Assembly (NCBI GenBank): GCA_012064415.1
Contig: SSNU01000024.1
Coordinates: 187,812 to 251,811, forward strand
Source of the DNA: Gyrodactylus bullatarudis
Lineage: Eukaryota > Platyhelminthes > Monogenea > Gyrodactylidea > Gyrodactylidae
Direction: 5' to 3'
DNA length: 64,000 nt
Shown here: positions 1 to 9,599 of the stretch, piece by piece
Numbering within the stretch: position 1 is the first letter of the stretch
Layout of the letters: each line of letters starts with the position of its first letter
Program-made: the position numbers and the translations under genes
Notes under the pieces: generated by a model
Databases searched by the model: none
Told to the model about the DNA's origin: nothing
The model's input: the letters and a program-made list of their open reading frames with translations, nothing else

Positions 1-870
1 CATATTCTCTATTTCGATAACTTCTTTACCAGCATCGAACTCCAAAAGGCTTTATTAAAAAGAAGAATTCACTCAACTGGAACTATAAGATCTAACAGGC
101 TCAAGAACCTCGATCTTTTAAGAAAAGAATCCGAATTGAAAAAAGAAAGGCGAGGATCTTATGATCTTCTGTATTCCAAAGCTGATCAGATTTTTATCAT
201 TCGATGGTTCGACAGTAGAGCTGTGACAATGACATCCACATTCGCTGCTGCTGATCCTATAAAAGAATTCAACGATGGGAATCAAAACGTAAGAAGGCTG
301 TTGAAGTTGATTGCCCATATATTGTCGATTCATACAACAGATCTATGGGAGGAGTTGATCTTTTTGATTCCTTTATGGCTCGGTATAGGATACATCATCA
401 AGCCAGAGCATGGTACTTTTCTTTATTAAAAATTACTTTTGAAGGTACATAGCAGTTTTTCATTGGGTTCTTTCTGCCTCGTATGTAAGTGCATGGATCC
501 TCTACAAGAGAGAAACTTCGGAGAATCCCAAGCAAGACAGTTTTTTCAGTTTCTTGTTCGACTCTCTGACGAGCTAGTCGAAGAGTCCCGTCTGACTTCA
601 AGAAAGAGATCATTCAACATGTCAGGGATTTTAGATCAGTCTTCTGAGCCAGATAGAAAAACAGTCAGAATAGATTCCAGCTCGCTTCTGAATCTTTCAA
701 TCAATTTAGAAAATCAAAACTTACACTTGCCTTCAAAAGTCCCCTCAGCCAAAGATAGAAGAAAATGTACATTGTGCCCAAAGAAAACGTTTGATATGTG
801 CACTGAATGTAAAATCTTTCTTTGTATATCGAATGGTGAAAATTGTTATATAAAATATCATAGAAAATAA
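1..870 (+). pseudogene. piggyBac-type transposase, decayed C-terminal part
   Basis: The left edge enters a piggyBac (DDE_Tnp_1_7) transposase without its start. Visible landmarks are FDNFFTS followed by a GTIR motif near the edge, then RSMGGVDLFD in a shifted frame at about 330-375, then WILYKRE near 495, and a C-terminal cysteine-rich zinc-binding domain (CTLCP...CTEC...C) at about 765-860. These pieces lie in more than one frame and are split by at least one frameshift near 285 and an in-frame TAG near 437, so the copy cannot make a transposase. In intact family members the first part carries the catalytic DDD domain and the cysteine-rich tail binds terminal DNA. No terminal repeats were identified, partly because the element is cut by the window edge. 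Confidence 0.8.
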
Positions 871-1183
871 AGTTATAATATTATCTACTTGTAAGCGACT
901 TGTTTTTCTAAAAGTTACACAATAAACCAAAAGGTCATATATGACCGATCCGAGATCACCCATAAGTTGATGTCCTACGAAAAAAATCTCGAAGATAACA
1001 TTTCTTGTAATACTCATCATAGAAGATTGCAAAAAGAATCAGCTTGATACGTATGTTGGTTCTCTTATGGTATCGAAAGGGTTAAATAAGCTTCAAAACC
1101 TTTTAACATGCTAACGTTGTTTCCATATTATTTGTAGATAATTTCAAAGTTTTAGGGGAAACATTGGCTTTGCATGTTCTGAG

Positions 1184-2835
1184 GTGATCTCTAACAGCGG
1201 TCTGCGCTTTGTGTGTATTTTTAATTTCACAGATCTACAATTAGACCAGACGGAAAGAGAACTACTCAAACTCGGACCCTCGTTTTGTACACCCAAGTCT
1301 ACGAATGATCAAATGGAAACAAAAGTTGGATTCGAATGCCTTATAGAACAAACAAAAAGTTCAAAACTGATGAAGACAAAAGAGAACGGTTCCAGTTATC
1401 CATGGCTAGCTTCTGTAATGAATACGCAAGTCAAGAAACGAACTTTCAGTACCTCCAACCCAGGCACTTTAAAGCCCTGAAACGATTAAAAAGAAATGAC
1501 AGCATAATCCTCACAAAACCTGACAAAGGAAACGGCCTGGTCCTCAATCAAAAACGTAAATATGTTGAGTCAATGATGAAGATATTAAATGATAGGTCAA
1601 AATTCCTAAAGACAAGAACAAAATTAACAGAACACCAGTCAAAATTCAATTTACCATCCAATTGAGTCAAGAAATTACTTTATTTATGTTGCAAAAATGT
1701 GGTTTTCAGTTTCAATGGAACAATGTATGTTCAAAAAGATCCAATGGGATCCCCGCTAGGCCCCTTGTTAGCTGATGTTTTTCTTGCCAAACTTGAAAGA
1801 TCAACCCTCAAGGCTAGTATAGAGAAGTTTAGCCATTTCTATCGTTACATGGATGACACATTTATTATAGTTGATAACAGTACAAATTTTAATAATTTAT
1901 TACTAGAGTTCAACCAAGCCCATCCTGACATCAAGTTTACTATGGAGAAAGAGAATGATGAAAAAATCCCCTTCCTAGACGTAATGCTTTCGAGGAGAAA
2001 CGATGTTACGCTAGTAAGATCAGTGTACGGAAAGAACACTTTTACAGGTCGCCTTTTAAACTTCAACTCTTTTGTTCCTATGAATAGGAAACGAGGTTTA
2101 ATATCATCCCTAGCCAAAAGAGTGAGACGAATCGTATCCTAGGAAGTTTGGGAAAGTGAACTGGAAAAACTTATATGTATCTTCTTAGCAAACGACTACC
2201 CTATTGAACTTATCAACGAAAGACTTTCAAAATTGTACACTCCAAGGAAAAAACCAAATGAGACGACTGATGGCCAAGCTGTTCTCAACTTACCCTTCAA
2301 AGGAGATCTAGCAATCGCAACCTACCAAAAGAAGATCACAACTGCCTTTAATGAAGCCTACCCTCATGCTTTACTTAGGTTCGTCTACAAAACCAACAAG
2401 ATGCTCAAAAATTCATCAAAAGACCCGATAGATGACTCAAAGCAGACTCATCTAGTATACAGATTCAAATGTCCATGTGATGCAGTTTATATAAGTCACA
2501 CTACTAGGAGGCTAGAGGACAGAGTGGACGAGCACCTCCACAAAGGGCAGACCGCTGTTAGAGATCACCTCAGAACTGCAAAAAGAACTAAAAACTTTGA
2601 AAATATGTACAAATCATATGGAAACAACGTTTGCATGTTAAAAGGTGTTGAAGCTTATTTAATTAATGAAGAAAAGCCAAATCTCTGCGTACAAAAGAAC
2701 CACATTAAACCAATGAATCTTCCAAAGCCAAAGCCTAACCTACTACCTGCCTCCCAACCCCCCTCGAAGAAACGAATGATAGCTGAAGTGGAAGTGAATA
2801 GGCAAATTACAGATTTTTACACTCTCTCACAATGA
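1184..2835 (+). pseudogene. Penelope-like element 1: RT + GIY-YIG endonuclease, broken
   Basis: This is a Penelope-like retroelement in one polyprotein order. The N-terminal part (1230-1660) includes the family-typical KPDKGNGLV segment. The RT palm (1699-2140) shows MGSPLGPLLAD and YMDDTF, and a GIY-YIG endonuclease lies at 2440-2700 (VYISHTTRRLEDRVDEHL). The copy is dead: the frame shifts near 1340, the fingers/early palm region is missing between about 1665 and 1699, and an in-frame TAG stands at 2140. Comparison with the element at 6173 shows the same domain order, with similar residues flanking the stop (RIVS here, KIVS there). The downstream part is still open from 2143 to 2835. A hammerhead ribozyme motif follows about 210 bp after the stop codon. 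The 5' boundary is not resolved. Confidence 0.88.
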
Positions 2836-3049
2836 GGTGTTAATTCCAATTTCGATATGTCTATTCAAACGAACTTTCTACTATTAATATTAATTAACTA
2901 TTCAATGTATTAATTGTAATCGTATCTGTAATTAACTAAATATTCAAACTATTATAATGAACCAAAACGTCAAGTTAACCCTGGTAACAGGGATGGACCA
3001 ATCAAAAATGTAATAACATTGAACCAATGAATGTATATTTTCTTTATAT

Positions 3050-3112
3050 GGCATGTATCACACTGATGAGTATGCCCGAAATAAAGGCCTTATTTGTGAA
3101 ATAATTGGCATC
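3050..3112 (+). ncRNA. Hammerhead ribozyme (type I), PLE copy A
   Basis: The conserved core is present as CTGATGA (3063-3069) and GAAA (3078-3081). Helix III is AUAA (3081-3084) with UUAU (3090-3093) around a five-base loop. Residue 17 is U3094, giving a predicted cut between 3094 and 3095. Helix I is UCACA (3058-3062) with UGUGA (3095-3099). Helix II looks reduced to one G-C pair around UAUGCC. That loop is complementary to a GGCAU upstream of helix I (3050-3054), and a second GGCAU occurs on the 3' side (3107-3111). Hammerheads of this topology are known from Penelope-like elements. Position and spacing fit the terminal repeat of PLE 1. Confidence 0.8.
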
Positions 3113-3296
3113 ATCTTCTTCCTTCATCAAGTTATTTTAAATTCTTAATAAAAAATGATCTTAAATACCTATAAAAATAATGAGAAAAAAACCAAGGAAT
3201 CTTTATTGATTAACTTGATATTTTCTTGAATTTTCCCGCTTATAGTATCATTAGAAATAAATTATTACAAATAATTTATTACTGTTGAACAATCAA

Positions 3297-4179
3297 ATTT
3301 GTAAATCTTCTCTTGGGTAATTCCAATTGATGAAAAACCAAAAACTTTTCTAGTGTTTTAGGTAGAAAAGAAAAATTAAAAATCAATTGGGCCACAGTAG
3401 TTCTAAATTGTGCGTGTGTTCTTTTGAATACACAGATTTGGATCTTCCTTTATGATGTAAAACTTCTCTCTGATTTTGAGGTCCGACAGTTGATCGCTTG
3501 AATTTTTTAATATAATTCTGAAATTGCTTTCGTTTGCCTCACACCCGCATCTATCAATGTGTTTTTTTAATTGACGAACTATTTTTGTTTATATGTTCAT
3601 CAATCCTAATCGCTAACCTTCTCTGCGTTCGACCTATATATGATGCCTCGAAGCGATAAATGAGATTAGATTGTTTCGATTATTTCAGCTTTTCTTTGAA
3701 TTGAAATCTGAATAGACTTGAGGTTTTGTATACAACCTTCAATTGTATATCATTGTAATGTTCATTTACAAGTAAATTCAGTTTTCTTCTTAATTCATAG
3801 CTATATCCATCTCCTTTAAAGTTTAATTTCATGTAGATAGGGATAGCTCCTTCAGTTTGTTCTTGTTCTACCGGTTGAGTTGCTTTATCTTCTAAAGCTT
3901 TTTTTATGTATTTCTGAACAAATCTTTCAGGATATCCGTTTTCTTCCAGTAATTTCAGAATTATATTTAAAAATTCAAGCGATCAACTGTCGGACCTCAA
4001 AATCAGAGAGAAGTTTTACATCATAAAGGAAGATCCAAATCTGTGTATTCAAAAGAACACACGCACAATTTAGAACTACTGTGGCCCAATTGATTTTTAA
4101 TTTTTCTTTTCTACCTGAATACTAGAAAAGTTTTTGGTTTTTCACCAATTGGAATTACTCAAGAGAAGATTTACAATTT
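3297..4179. repeat. Large inverted repeat built from PLE 3 ends
   Basis: Arms of about 230 bp (3297-3530 and 3950-4179) are near-identical reverse complements separated by about 420 bp of PLE 3 coding sequence. Both arms carry the end of the endonuclease coding region and its 3' flank. Inverted terminal copies are a known arrangement in Penelope-like elements, so this is most simply an insertion with an inverted partial copy at its 5' side. Confidence 0.85.
3403..3968 (-). pseudogene. Penelope-like element 3: 3' fragment with GIY-YIG domain
   Basis: On the minus strand this piece encodes the linker and GIY-YIG part of a third Penelope-like element. It begins near ENGYPERFVQKYI, runs through the endonuclease (SYIGRTQRRLAIRIDEH at about 3565-3625), and ends with PNLCIQKN before a TAG at 3403. 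A frameshift in an A run near 3565 and a stop near 3675 break it. It is more diverged from the other two elements than they are from each other. The last 230 bp of this fragment are repeated in inverse orientation at 3950-4179, so the fragment is truncated exactly where a head-to-head copy begins. Confidence 0.8.
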
Positions 4180-4739
4180 CATTCATAGGCATTTCATTGC
4201 AATAAATTTTTAATCAAATTTGTGTCCATTCAAATCAATGCTATTTATAATTTTGTCAAAAACCTACTGTTTTGATAGTTCATTATTAATCCTTAAATTA
4301 TTAGTGAATAAAAAGAAATTGAATCAATTGGCTTTATTCAACTTCGAATATAACTATTCTTAAAACGCAATTCTAATCAAGAATTCTAGATATCCATACT
4401 AAGAAAGATGATGAATATCACCGTTTGACAGTCAATCGGCATAAATAATCAAATTTCAATCAAACCAGGTATCCATGAATGCGGTCAATATGAACAAAAT
4501 ATCACTACCAATCAAAGCATTATAATCCATTTCAGTATAAAAGAAGATCTAGGGAAGTGATTTTATTTCTGTTGAAGATATATTTATAACCAAATGTACA
4601 TTTCTTAAAGAATCATTAGTGATCTCTCTTTAGAAAGGATAATTCCCAATTTTCAAATAAATGAATGAAAATAGAAATATAATGAAGCTGATAAACACAA
4701 AAAACTCATAATATATAGCAAAATTTTAGAGTAACGCGA

Positions 4740-4990
4740 AAGCTCACATAGGCCACTGTAGTTGAAGGTTGAAAGAATAGTTTTTTGGAACACACAAATT
4801 AGGATTATACATGTTGATGAAGAATTTCTCCTTCACCCACACATCTGTTCTGTCACATATTTATGTGATCACGCAGTAATTTAGTAACAGAACTTGCTTC
4901 TTGCTTTCTAATTGCGATCCAACTTTAGAAATTAGACAGTAAATTCCCTCTTGTATACATAGTGAGAAGGAACAAGAGGTTTGTATGTTA
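4740..4990 (-). pseudogene. Penelope-like element 4: remnant of GIY-YIG C-terminus
   Basis: The minus strand reads a weak GIY-YIG-like helix (IAIRKQEASSVTKLLRDHI at about 4868-4925) and then a PLE C-terminal signature (EKFF..NPNLCVPKN, about 4780-4840). The two parts are in different frames with stops between them. No other family feature survives, so this is an old remnant. The rest of 4180-5790 shows no gene that I can support. Confidence 0.5.
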
Positions 4991-5794
4991 ATGTCTTGGG
5001 GAGTTGTGAACAGGTATTCTGTTTTTCGATAGAAAATATTTTAAAAAATTGTTTATTAAATTTTCAGTATGTCCTCGTTAAAGAACCTTCAGAAGTTTAG
5101 ATCTAAATTACTACTCCCAGGGCTCAATCAATAAAAATGATCACTTAGTATTCATGACATCGGTGACCCAGATCAAATCCAATGTTAATGTGAGAAAAAT
5201 GATCACACTTTTACACATTTCGTCATCATACCTCTTCTCCCTGATCTGCTCTATTATGAAAAAAGCCATTTCAACTCATGAGGAAGGTTAGATAAAACAG
5301 ACGAATATCTTATAAATGAACATTATATTTCGCCACGTCTCTTCAGACTCTATCATATAAGTTATTTTGAAGACGATCTTTTACTAAAATCGTATTTTTG
5401 GTATCTATATCTTTCTTAATGAAATATTTGTTTTAATTTTAAAGCTGTTGTTAGAGTTATAAAATTTGGCCAAATGACCATTAAAAAGCGTTTCGTAGAG
5501 ATATGTAATCTCCTTCTTTGAAAGCTTTGTCATTTAAATTGAAAATTATAGCTCAGATTCTGAGAAGCAAGAACGACAGTTTAATATTTTTGGTATGCCA
5601 TACAAATAACTATCATAGCGTTAAAACTAAAGCTTGTAATGCAATTTTTTTATTTGCTTTGCTATTTTCATGTGTTTTATAGAAATAGAAATATATCGGA
5701 AAAAATAAGAATATTCAATATAATTTATTCTTTTGAATCAGTTTTCAATTTTTCATTTTCGTGCTTAACGATCCTTAAAAATTAATTAATTATA

Positions 5795-8502
5795 TTACAA
5801 TGGGTAGAAATTCTTGAAATAATCCTTTTTCCTCTCAACAGTTGTCAAAATTTTCGTCATTTCCTCCATGTAACATCGAATATCCTTTCCAACCAGGAGA
5901 GCCTCGATTATGCCCGAGTATATTCCCAAGTCTACATAAACAATATTTTTCTCATCCCCGAATTTGATTGTATCAAATCCGGTGATTAGTTTGTATAAAG
6001 TGAAGCCTAAGCCAAAGTAATCCAATCTAGAAGTGACAATCTAAAAATAAAGTATTTTTGTCAGTTAAAATGAATTAATTTGTAGACTTACGTTAATATC
6101 CTAGAGAATGTTAAAATAGAGCGTTTGAATTGAAAATTCTTACATCTTTTATCTAGAAACAGAAATGATTTTGATTATTGAAGCGCCTATTGTTTATCTG
6201 CTGTAAAGATGTGACGTTGTCGTTTGATAACAGAATATATGTACAAACAGATGGAGTGGCTATGGGTTCTCCTTTGGGGCCTGTCCTGGCCGAAATTTTC
6301 ATGGGGAAATTGGAATCAGGTCCTCTCGCTCGATTCATATCACAGTCAAAAATGTACAGAAGATATGTGGATGACACTTTTCTGATTTTAGACAACGAAA
6401 CCAGTATGAACACGGTTCTAAAAGATTTCAATGAAGTACATTCTAGTATTCAGTTTACGTTGGAGATGGAGAAGGAGAATCAGTTACCATTCTTAGAAGT
6501 CCTGTTGTGTAGAAAAGAAGATGGTTCTTTGATGAGAAAACTGCACAGAAAATCAACGTTTACAGGAAAACTTCTTAATTATAACTCATTCTCACCTAAA
6601 ACTACAAAGAAAGGGTTAGTGAAATCTTTATTCAATAGAATGGAAAAAATAGTTTCTCCTGAGTGTTTGGTGGAGGAAAATGAAAAACTAAAACAGATAT
6701 TTGTGGAAAACAATTACCCTTTAGATTTCGTCGAAAAAGTGTTAAAGAATACTCAAAGTGAAGTTGAAGTTAAAGAAGTGGACAACAAAATTGACGTATT
6801 CCTTCCATTCAAAGGAGATGTTCTGGCGTCCACTACACAACATAGAGTCAAACAGTGGTACAGCTCAACTTTCCAGAGAACAGAACTAAGATTTCATTTC
6901 AAATCGAGGAAGATGTTCAATAACACAGCAAAAGATAAACCAAATCCCTTAATGGAATCGAATGTGGTTTATAAATTCAAATGTTTCTGCCAATCTGAGT
7001 ATATCGGTCATACAACCAGGAGGTTGGAAGAGAGAGTCACGGAACATTTATACACATGTACAACAGCAGTCAGGCAACACCTTAAGGAGTGTGGCGAAAA
7101 AGTTTCCCCTGAAAACTTTGAAATTTTATATAGACAAACAGGAAACAATGTCACAGCCCTTAAGACTGTAGAGGCCATCCTGATCCAAAAAGAACAACCT
7201 AATCTTTGTGTCCAAAAAAAGTTTGTACAACCATTAGTACTACCTAAGCCTACCTTGAAGTCTAGTCAGATACCAGAGACTAGCGGACCCAAAGAAAGAA
7301 GAACAGTGTCTTTAGATCGAAGAGGGACGCAACCCTTGATCACCTCATTCTTCACTCAATGATTAAGTTTCACCCCTCTATTTCCTTTAACTTTGTCTTA
7401 TAAAAACTTGCCATGTACCTTGAATTTGTAAAAACTTTGTTAAGCTATTATAACGTAGCATGGAGAGAAATAATTGCTAATTGTAAATCTCTTATGTTGT
7501 TATATTGTATACTCATTATAATTACCCTTGTACATTACTATGTGACTTGCATGTGTCTGTGTGTGTGTGTGTCTGGTCTCACTCCTCACAATACGTTTGT
7601 GAGGCAAGAATACACCACATGAGTCATGATTTGTTGAAAGGTTAAACCAATCAGATTTAATTATGTAATTTTCAAACCTTTGCATTTATTGGCATGTACA
7701 GACTGAAGAGTATGCCCGAAATAAAGCGCTTATCTCTTGTAAAACTCTCTGGCATCACCTTTCACTTAAAAATGAGCAATAGCATAGGAAAAATAAAAGA
7801 TGACATCAGTAATCATCTCAAAGACAAGTAAAATAGAGCGTTTGAATTGAAAATTCTTACATCTTTTATCTAGAAACAGAAATGATTTTTATCTCAATAT
7901 TCAATAGAACTCACAATTTTCGTGTAGCTTAAATAAGGTATTGGTGTATTATTCAGGTCTGAGTAAGCTCCAGAAAACCTTGCATAGTGAAAATTTCCCA
8001 GCTAATTAATTATCGTGATAATCTAAATTACAACAAGTTCTCCTCCTTCAACGATACCAATGTTATCAAATCTGATATCCAAATGAACTATTTTAAGCTT
8101 ATTTAGTCCGGTGATTATGTCCAAGACATTCAGAATAATTTCCGTTAGTTCAGAATCATCGAAATCCGCAAAACCGTTTAAAAATCCAAAGAAATGTTGC
8201 TTGGTGAATAGCCCGAGGCAGAGCGATTCCTAAAAAAATTATTGATTCTACTTACATAGTTGAAGAAATAGCTAACAAGCTGCAATTTTTCATCTTTCAA
8301 TATGCTCTTTAAGCTCAGATCCCAGAGAATATTTTTCAACTTAAAAGGTATATTTTAATTGACATACTCTAAACTTATTTACATTCCGATGTATATTCAG
8401 GCAGTATAGCTCATTATTGTTGTCTTTTACATGAATTTGCAAGTCATTCTGATTAACTTGAGCGACATAGAATCTTGATACCGTTATCGGTTTCGGTTCC
8501 TC
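5795..8502 (-). CDS. Bub1-like protein kinase domain, partial gene with a PLE in an intron
   Basis: Exons on the minus strand: 8368-8502, 8256-8339, 8032-8229, 7915-8001, a possible 9-nt exon 6092-6100, and 5795-6040 with the stop. All splices keep one frame. The product has an N-lobe strand region, then HLDIRFDNI (catalytic-loop equivalent of HxDxxxxN), then LVLGNF in the DFG position, then LDYFGLGFTLYKLITG (subdomain IX). The DYFG block and the C-terminal helices resemble Bub1-type spindle-checkpoint kinases, whose DFG is also altered. Loss of the DFG aspartate suggests weak or no catalysis. The 5' exons upstream of 8502 were not found, so the N-terminus (TPR, GLEBS) is unseen. The intron between 7915 and 6101 holds PLE 2. 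Other introns are only 26, 28 and 30 nt. The kinase call is solid; the Bub1 subfamily is inferred. Confidence 0.65.
6112..6172. repeat. 61-bp direct repeat, left copy (target-site duplication of PLE 2)
   Basis: This segment is identical over 61 bp to 7829-7889. It directly precedes the 5'-truncated end of PLE 2 and continues into intron sequence of the kinase gene. Confidence 0.85.
6178..7362 (+). CDS. PLE 2 reverse transcriptase/GIY-YIG endonuclease (truncated polyprotein)
   Basis: This is an open frame of 394 codons. The RT palm shows DGVAMGSPLGPVLAE and RRYVDDTF, followed by the thumb and linker. The C-terminal GIY-YIG endonuclease is seen as EYIGHTTRRLEERVTEHL with a preceding FKCFC cysteine pair. 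The conserved C-terminal PNLCVQKK segment is present. In the family the RT copies element RNA from a nick made by the endonuclease. The N-terminal region (DKG motif and RT fingers) is missing because the insertion is 5'-truncated, so no functional protein is expected. The first ATG at 6178 is arbitrary. The intact frame implies a younger insertion than PLE 1. Confidence 0.88.
   Translation: MKRLLFICCKDVTLSFDNRIYVQTDGVAMGSPLGPVLAEIFMGKLESGPLARFISQSKMYRRYVDDTFLILDNETSMNTVLKDFNEVHSSIQFTLEMEKENQLPFLEVLLCRKEDGSLMRKLHRKSTFTGKLLNYNSFSPKTTKKGLVKSLFNRMEKIVSPECLVEENEKLKQIFVENNYPLDFVEKVLKNTQSEVEVKEVDNKIDVFLPFKGDVLASTTQHRVKQWYSSTFQRTELRFHFKSRKMFNNTAKDKPNPLMESNVVYKFKCFCQSEYIGHTTRRLEERVTEHLYTCTTAVRQHLKECGEKVSPENFEILYRQTGNNVTALKTVEAILIQKEQPNLCVQKKFVQPLVLPKPTLKSSQIPETSGPKERRTVSLDRRGTQPLITSFFTQ
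7691..7756 (+). ncRNA. Hammerhead ribozyme (type I), PLE copy B
   Basis: The core is CTGAAGA (7703-7709; the changed base is the variable position 7) and GAAA (7718-7721). Helix III is AUAA/UUAU around a loop that differs from copy A. C7734 is residue 17, with a predicted cut after it. Helix I pairs UACAGA (7697-7702) with UCU-U-GUA (7735-7741, one bulge). The helix I bases differ from copy A on both strands yet remain paired, which is covariation support. The GGCAU / AUGCC complementarity is kept. It lies about 330 bp after the PLE 2 stop. Confidence 0.8.
7829..7889. repeat. 61-bp direct repeat, right copy
   Basis: This is the perfect copy of 6112-6172, directly after the 3' end of PLE 2. 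Sequence beyond it (7890-7914) runs into the kinase exon donor site. Confidence 0.85.
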
Positions 8503-8605
8503 CTGAATTATTTTAACATTAATAAATATAAATGAGTTAAGTGTTCTTCGAGATTGGTTTTGAACTGAGCTAACAATGACATAGGAAATTTGAGCGGAGT
8601 AAGAA

Positions 8606-8670
8606 GATGCCAGATTGTTTCACAAATAAAGATCTCTGTTTCGGGCATACTCCTCAGTGAGATATATGCC
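8606..8670 (-). ncRNA. Degenerate hammerhead motif, copy D (PLE terminal remnant)
   Basis: The minus strand reads CTGAGGA then GAAA with the conserved GGCAU and TATGCC blocks. Helix I (UCUCA/UGUGA) is imperfect and helix III is not clear. The flank shares a GGTAACAGGGA block with the 3' UTR of PLE 1, so this is a terminal-repeat remnant without coding sequence. Confidence 0.55.
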
Positions 8671-8767
8671 ATATGAATACAGCCTTATAAGTCAAACTTA
8701 TACAATTGGCTCCTCCCTGTTACCAATAAGGCCATCTCTTTCAAATTTGTTAAACCTGTATCTATAT

Positions 8768-8832
8768 GGCATGTATCCCACTGATGAGTATGCCCGAAAT
8801 AGAGATAAATATTTGACAAACAATCTGGCATG
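8768..8832 (+). ncRNA. Degenerate hammerhead motif, copy C (PLE terminal remnant)
   Basis: The core CTGATGA (8781-8787) and GAAA (8796-8799) is intact and helix III can form AUA/UAU. Helix I has mismatches (UCCCA against UGACA). It is head-to-head with copy D about 100 bp away, giving an inverted pair. Confidence 0.55.
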
Positions 8833-9307
8833 TTCTTCCTCTGCTCAAATTAATAAATATATTTATGTATAGAACTTACATAGAACGCAAGCTCATTATA
8901 TACCTTAAGAATTGAATGCGATTGTTTTTTTCTCAACTTACGTATATGGCTCTTGAATCATTCTATATAAACAGTTTATTAATAAGGTAATGGATTTTCT
9001 TTTCTCAATATATCTCACAATGGAGTAGCTTGCGTTGAATAGATGTAAAAACTAGCATATTAATTGTAGTTCTATTATGTTTTTTACCGTATTAATCTTG
9101 TCTATTTGGTCAGTTAGATTGTGTTTTTTGTTTTACGTATAGCTTACTTTTCTGGAAGTATTCTTCAAGTCTTGTCATGCAGAATCGTTCACTGTGTCTT
9201 CCTAGATTAAAAATAGCTGAAAAGAAAGAAACTGAGAACTCCTCATTATTGCCGAAATAGAAAAAAACTGTAGGTTTTTTTATAGAATTCTCATCTAAGA
9301 ACAAGGG

Positions 9308-9580
9308 ATGGGAGTTATTATCAAAATAGATTCGTTTATTAGGGAGTATAACGCCCAAAGCATTATATTGCCTTCACCTAATTCACGTTTAAGAAAAATT
9401 AGTTCAGGTAATCTTGAATATCATTTTTGCAGAGATATATTCCTCACAATTCAAGAAAATTATGATAGCAGCATCATTAACTTTGAAATTCCAGAAATCG
9501 ACGACAAATTAAAAGGATTCGAACTAAGTCCCAATAAAACTGTCCTTTTACACAAAGCCAAATTAAAGGAGGATCACTGA
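9308..9580 (+). CDS. Unrecognised 90-codon ORF
   Basis: An open frame of 90 codons starts at an ATG shortly after an in-frame stop at 9296. It has a coding-like composition (IPEIDDKL, charged C-terminus) and ends in KLKEDH. A possible acceptor lies just upstream, so it may be an exon of a larger gene. I recognise no domain, and the antisense frame over 9110-9358 is also open, so the strand is uncertain. Confidence 0.3.
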   Translation: MGVIIKIDSFIREYNAQSIILPSPNSRLRKISSGNLEYHFCRDIFLTIQENYDSSIINFEIPEIDDKLKGFELSPNKTVLLHKAKLKEDH

Positions 9581-9599
9581 CCTTAATATATTTATTGTT

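Larger units (their letters stand above)
6173..7828 (+). mobile_element. Penelope-like element 2, 5'-truncated insertion
   Basis: This is the best-preserved Penelope-like copy. It lies between two perfect 61-bp direct repeats (6112-6172 and 7829-7889) that read as a target-site duplication. It starts inside the RT domain, so it is 5'-truncated as expected for target-primed reverse transcription. It ends after a hammerhead motif at 7691-7756. It is inserted antisense inside an intron of the minus-strand kinase gene. Confidence 0.85.

Noticed and set aside
8871..8975. Tiny upstream kinase exons (7-8 codons each)
   Set aside because: Splice-like ends exist but the frame linking them to 8502 and any conserved motif are missing.
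9110..9358. Minus-strand 82-codon ORF antisense to the 9308 frame
   Set aside because: No domain and no link to the kinase exons could be shown.
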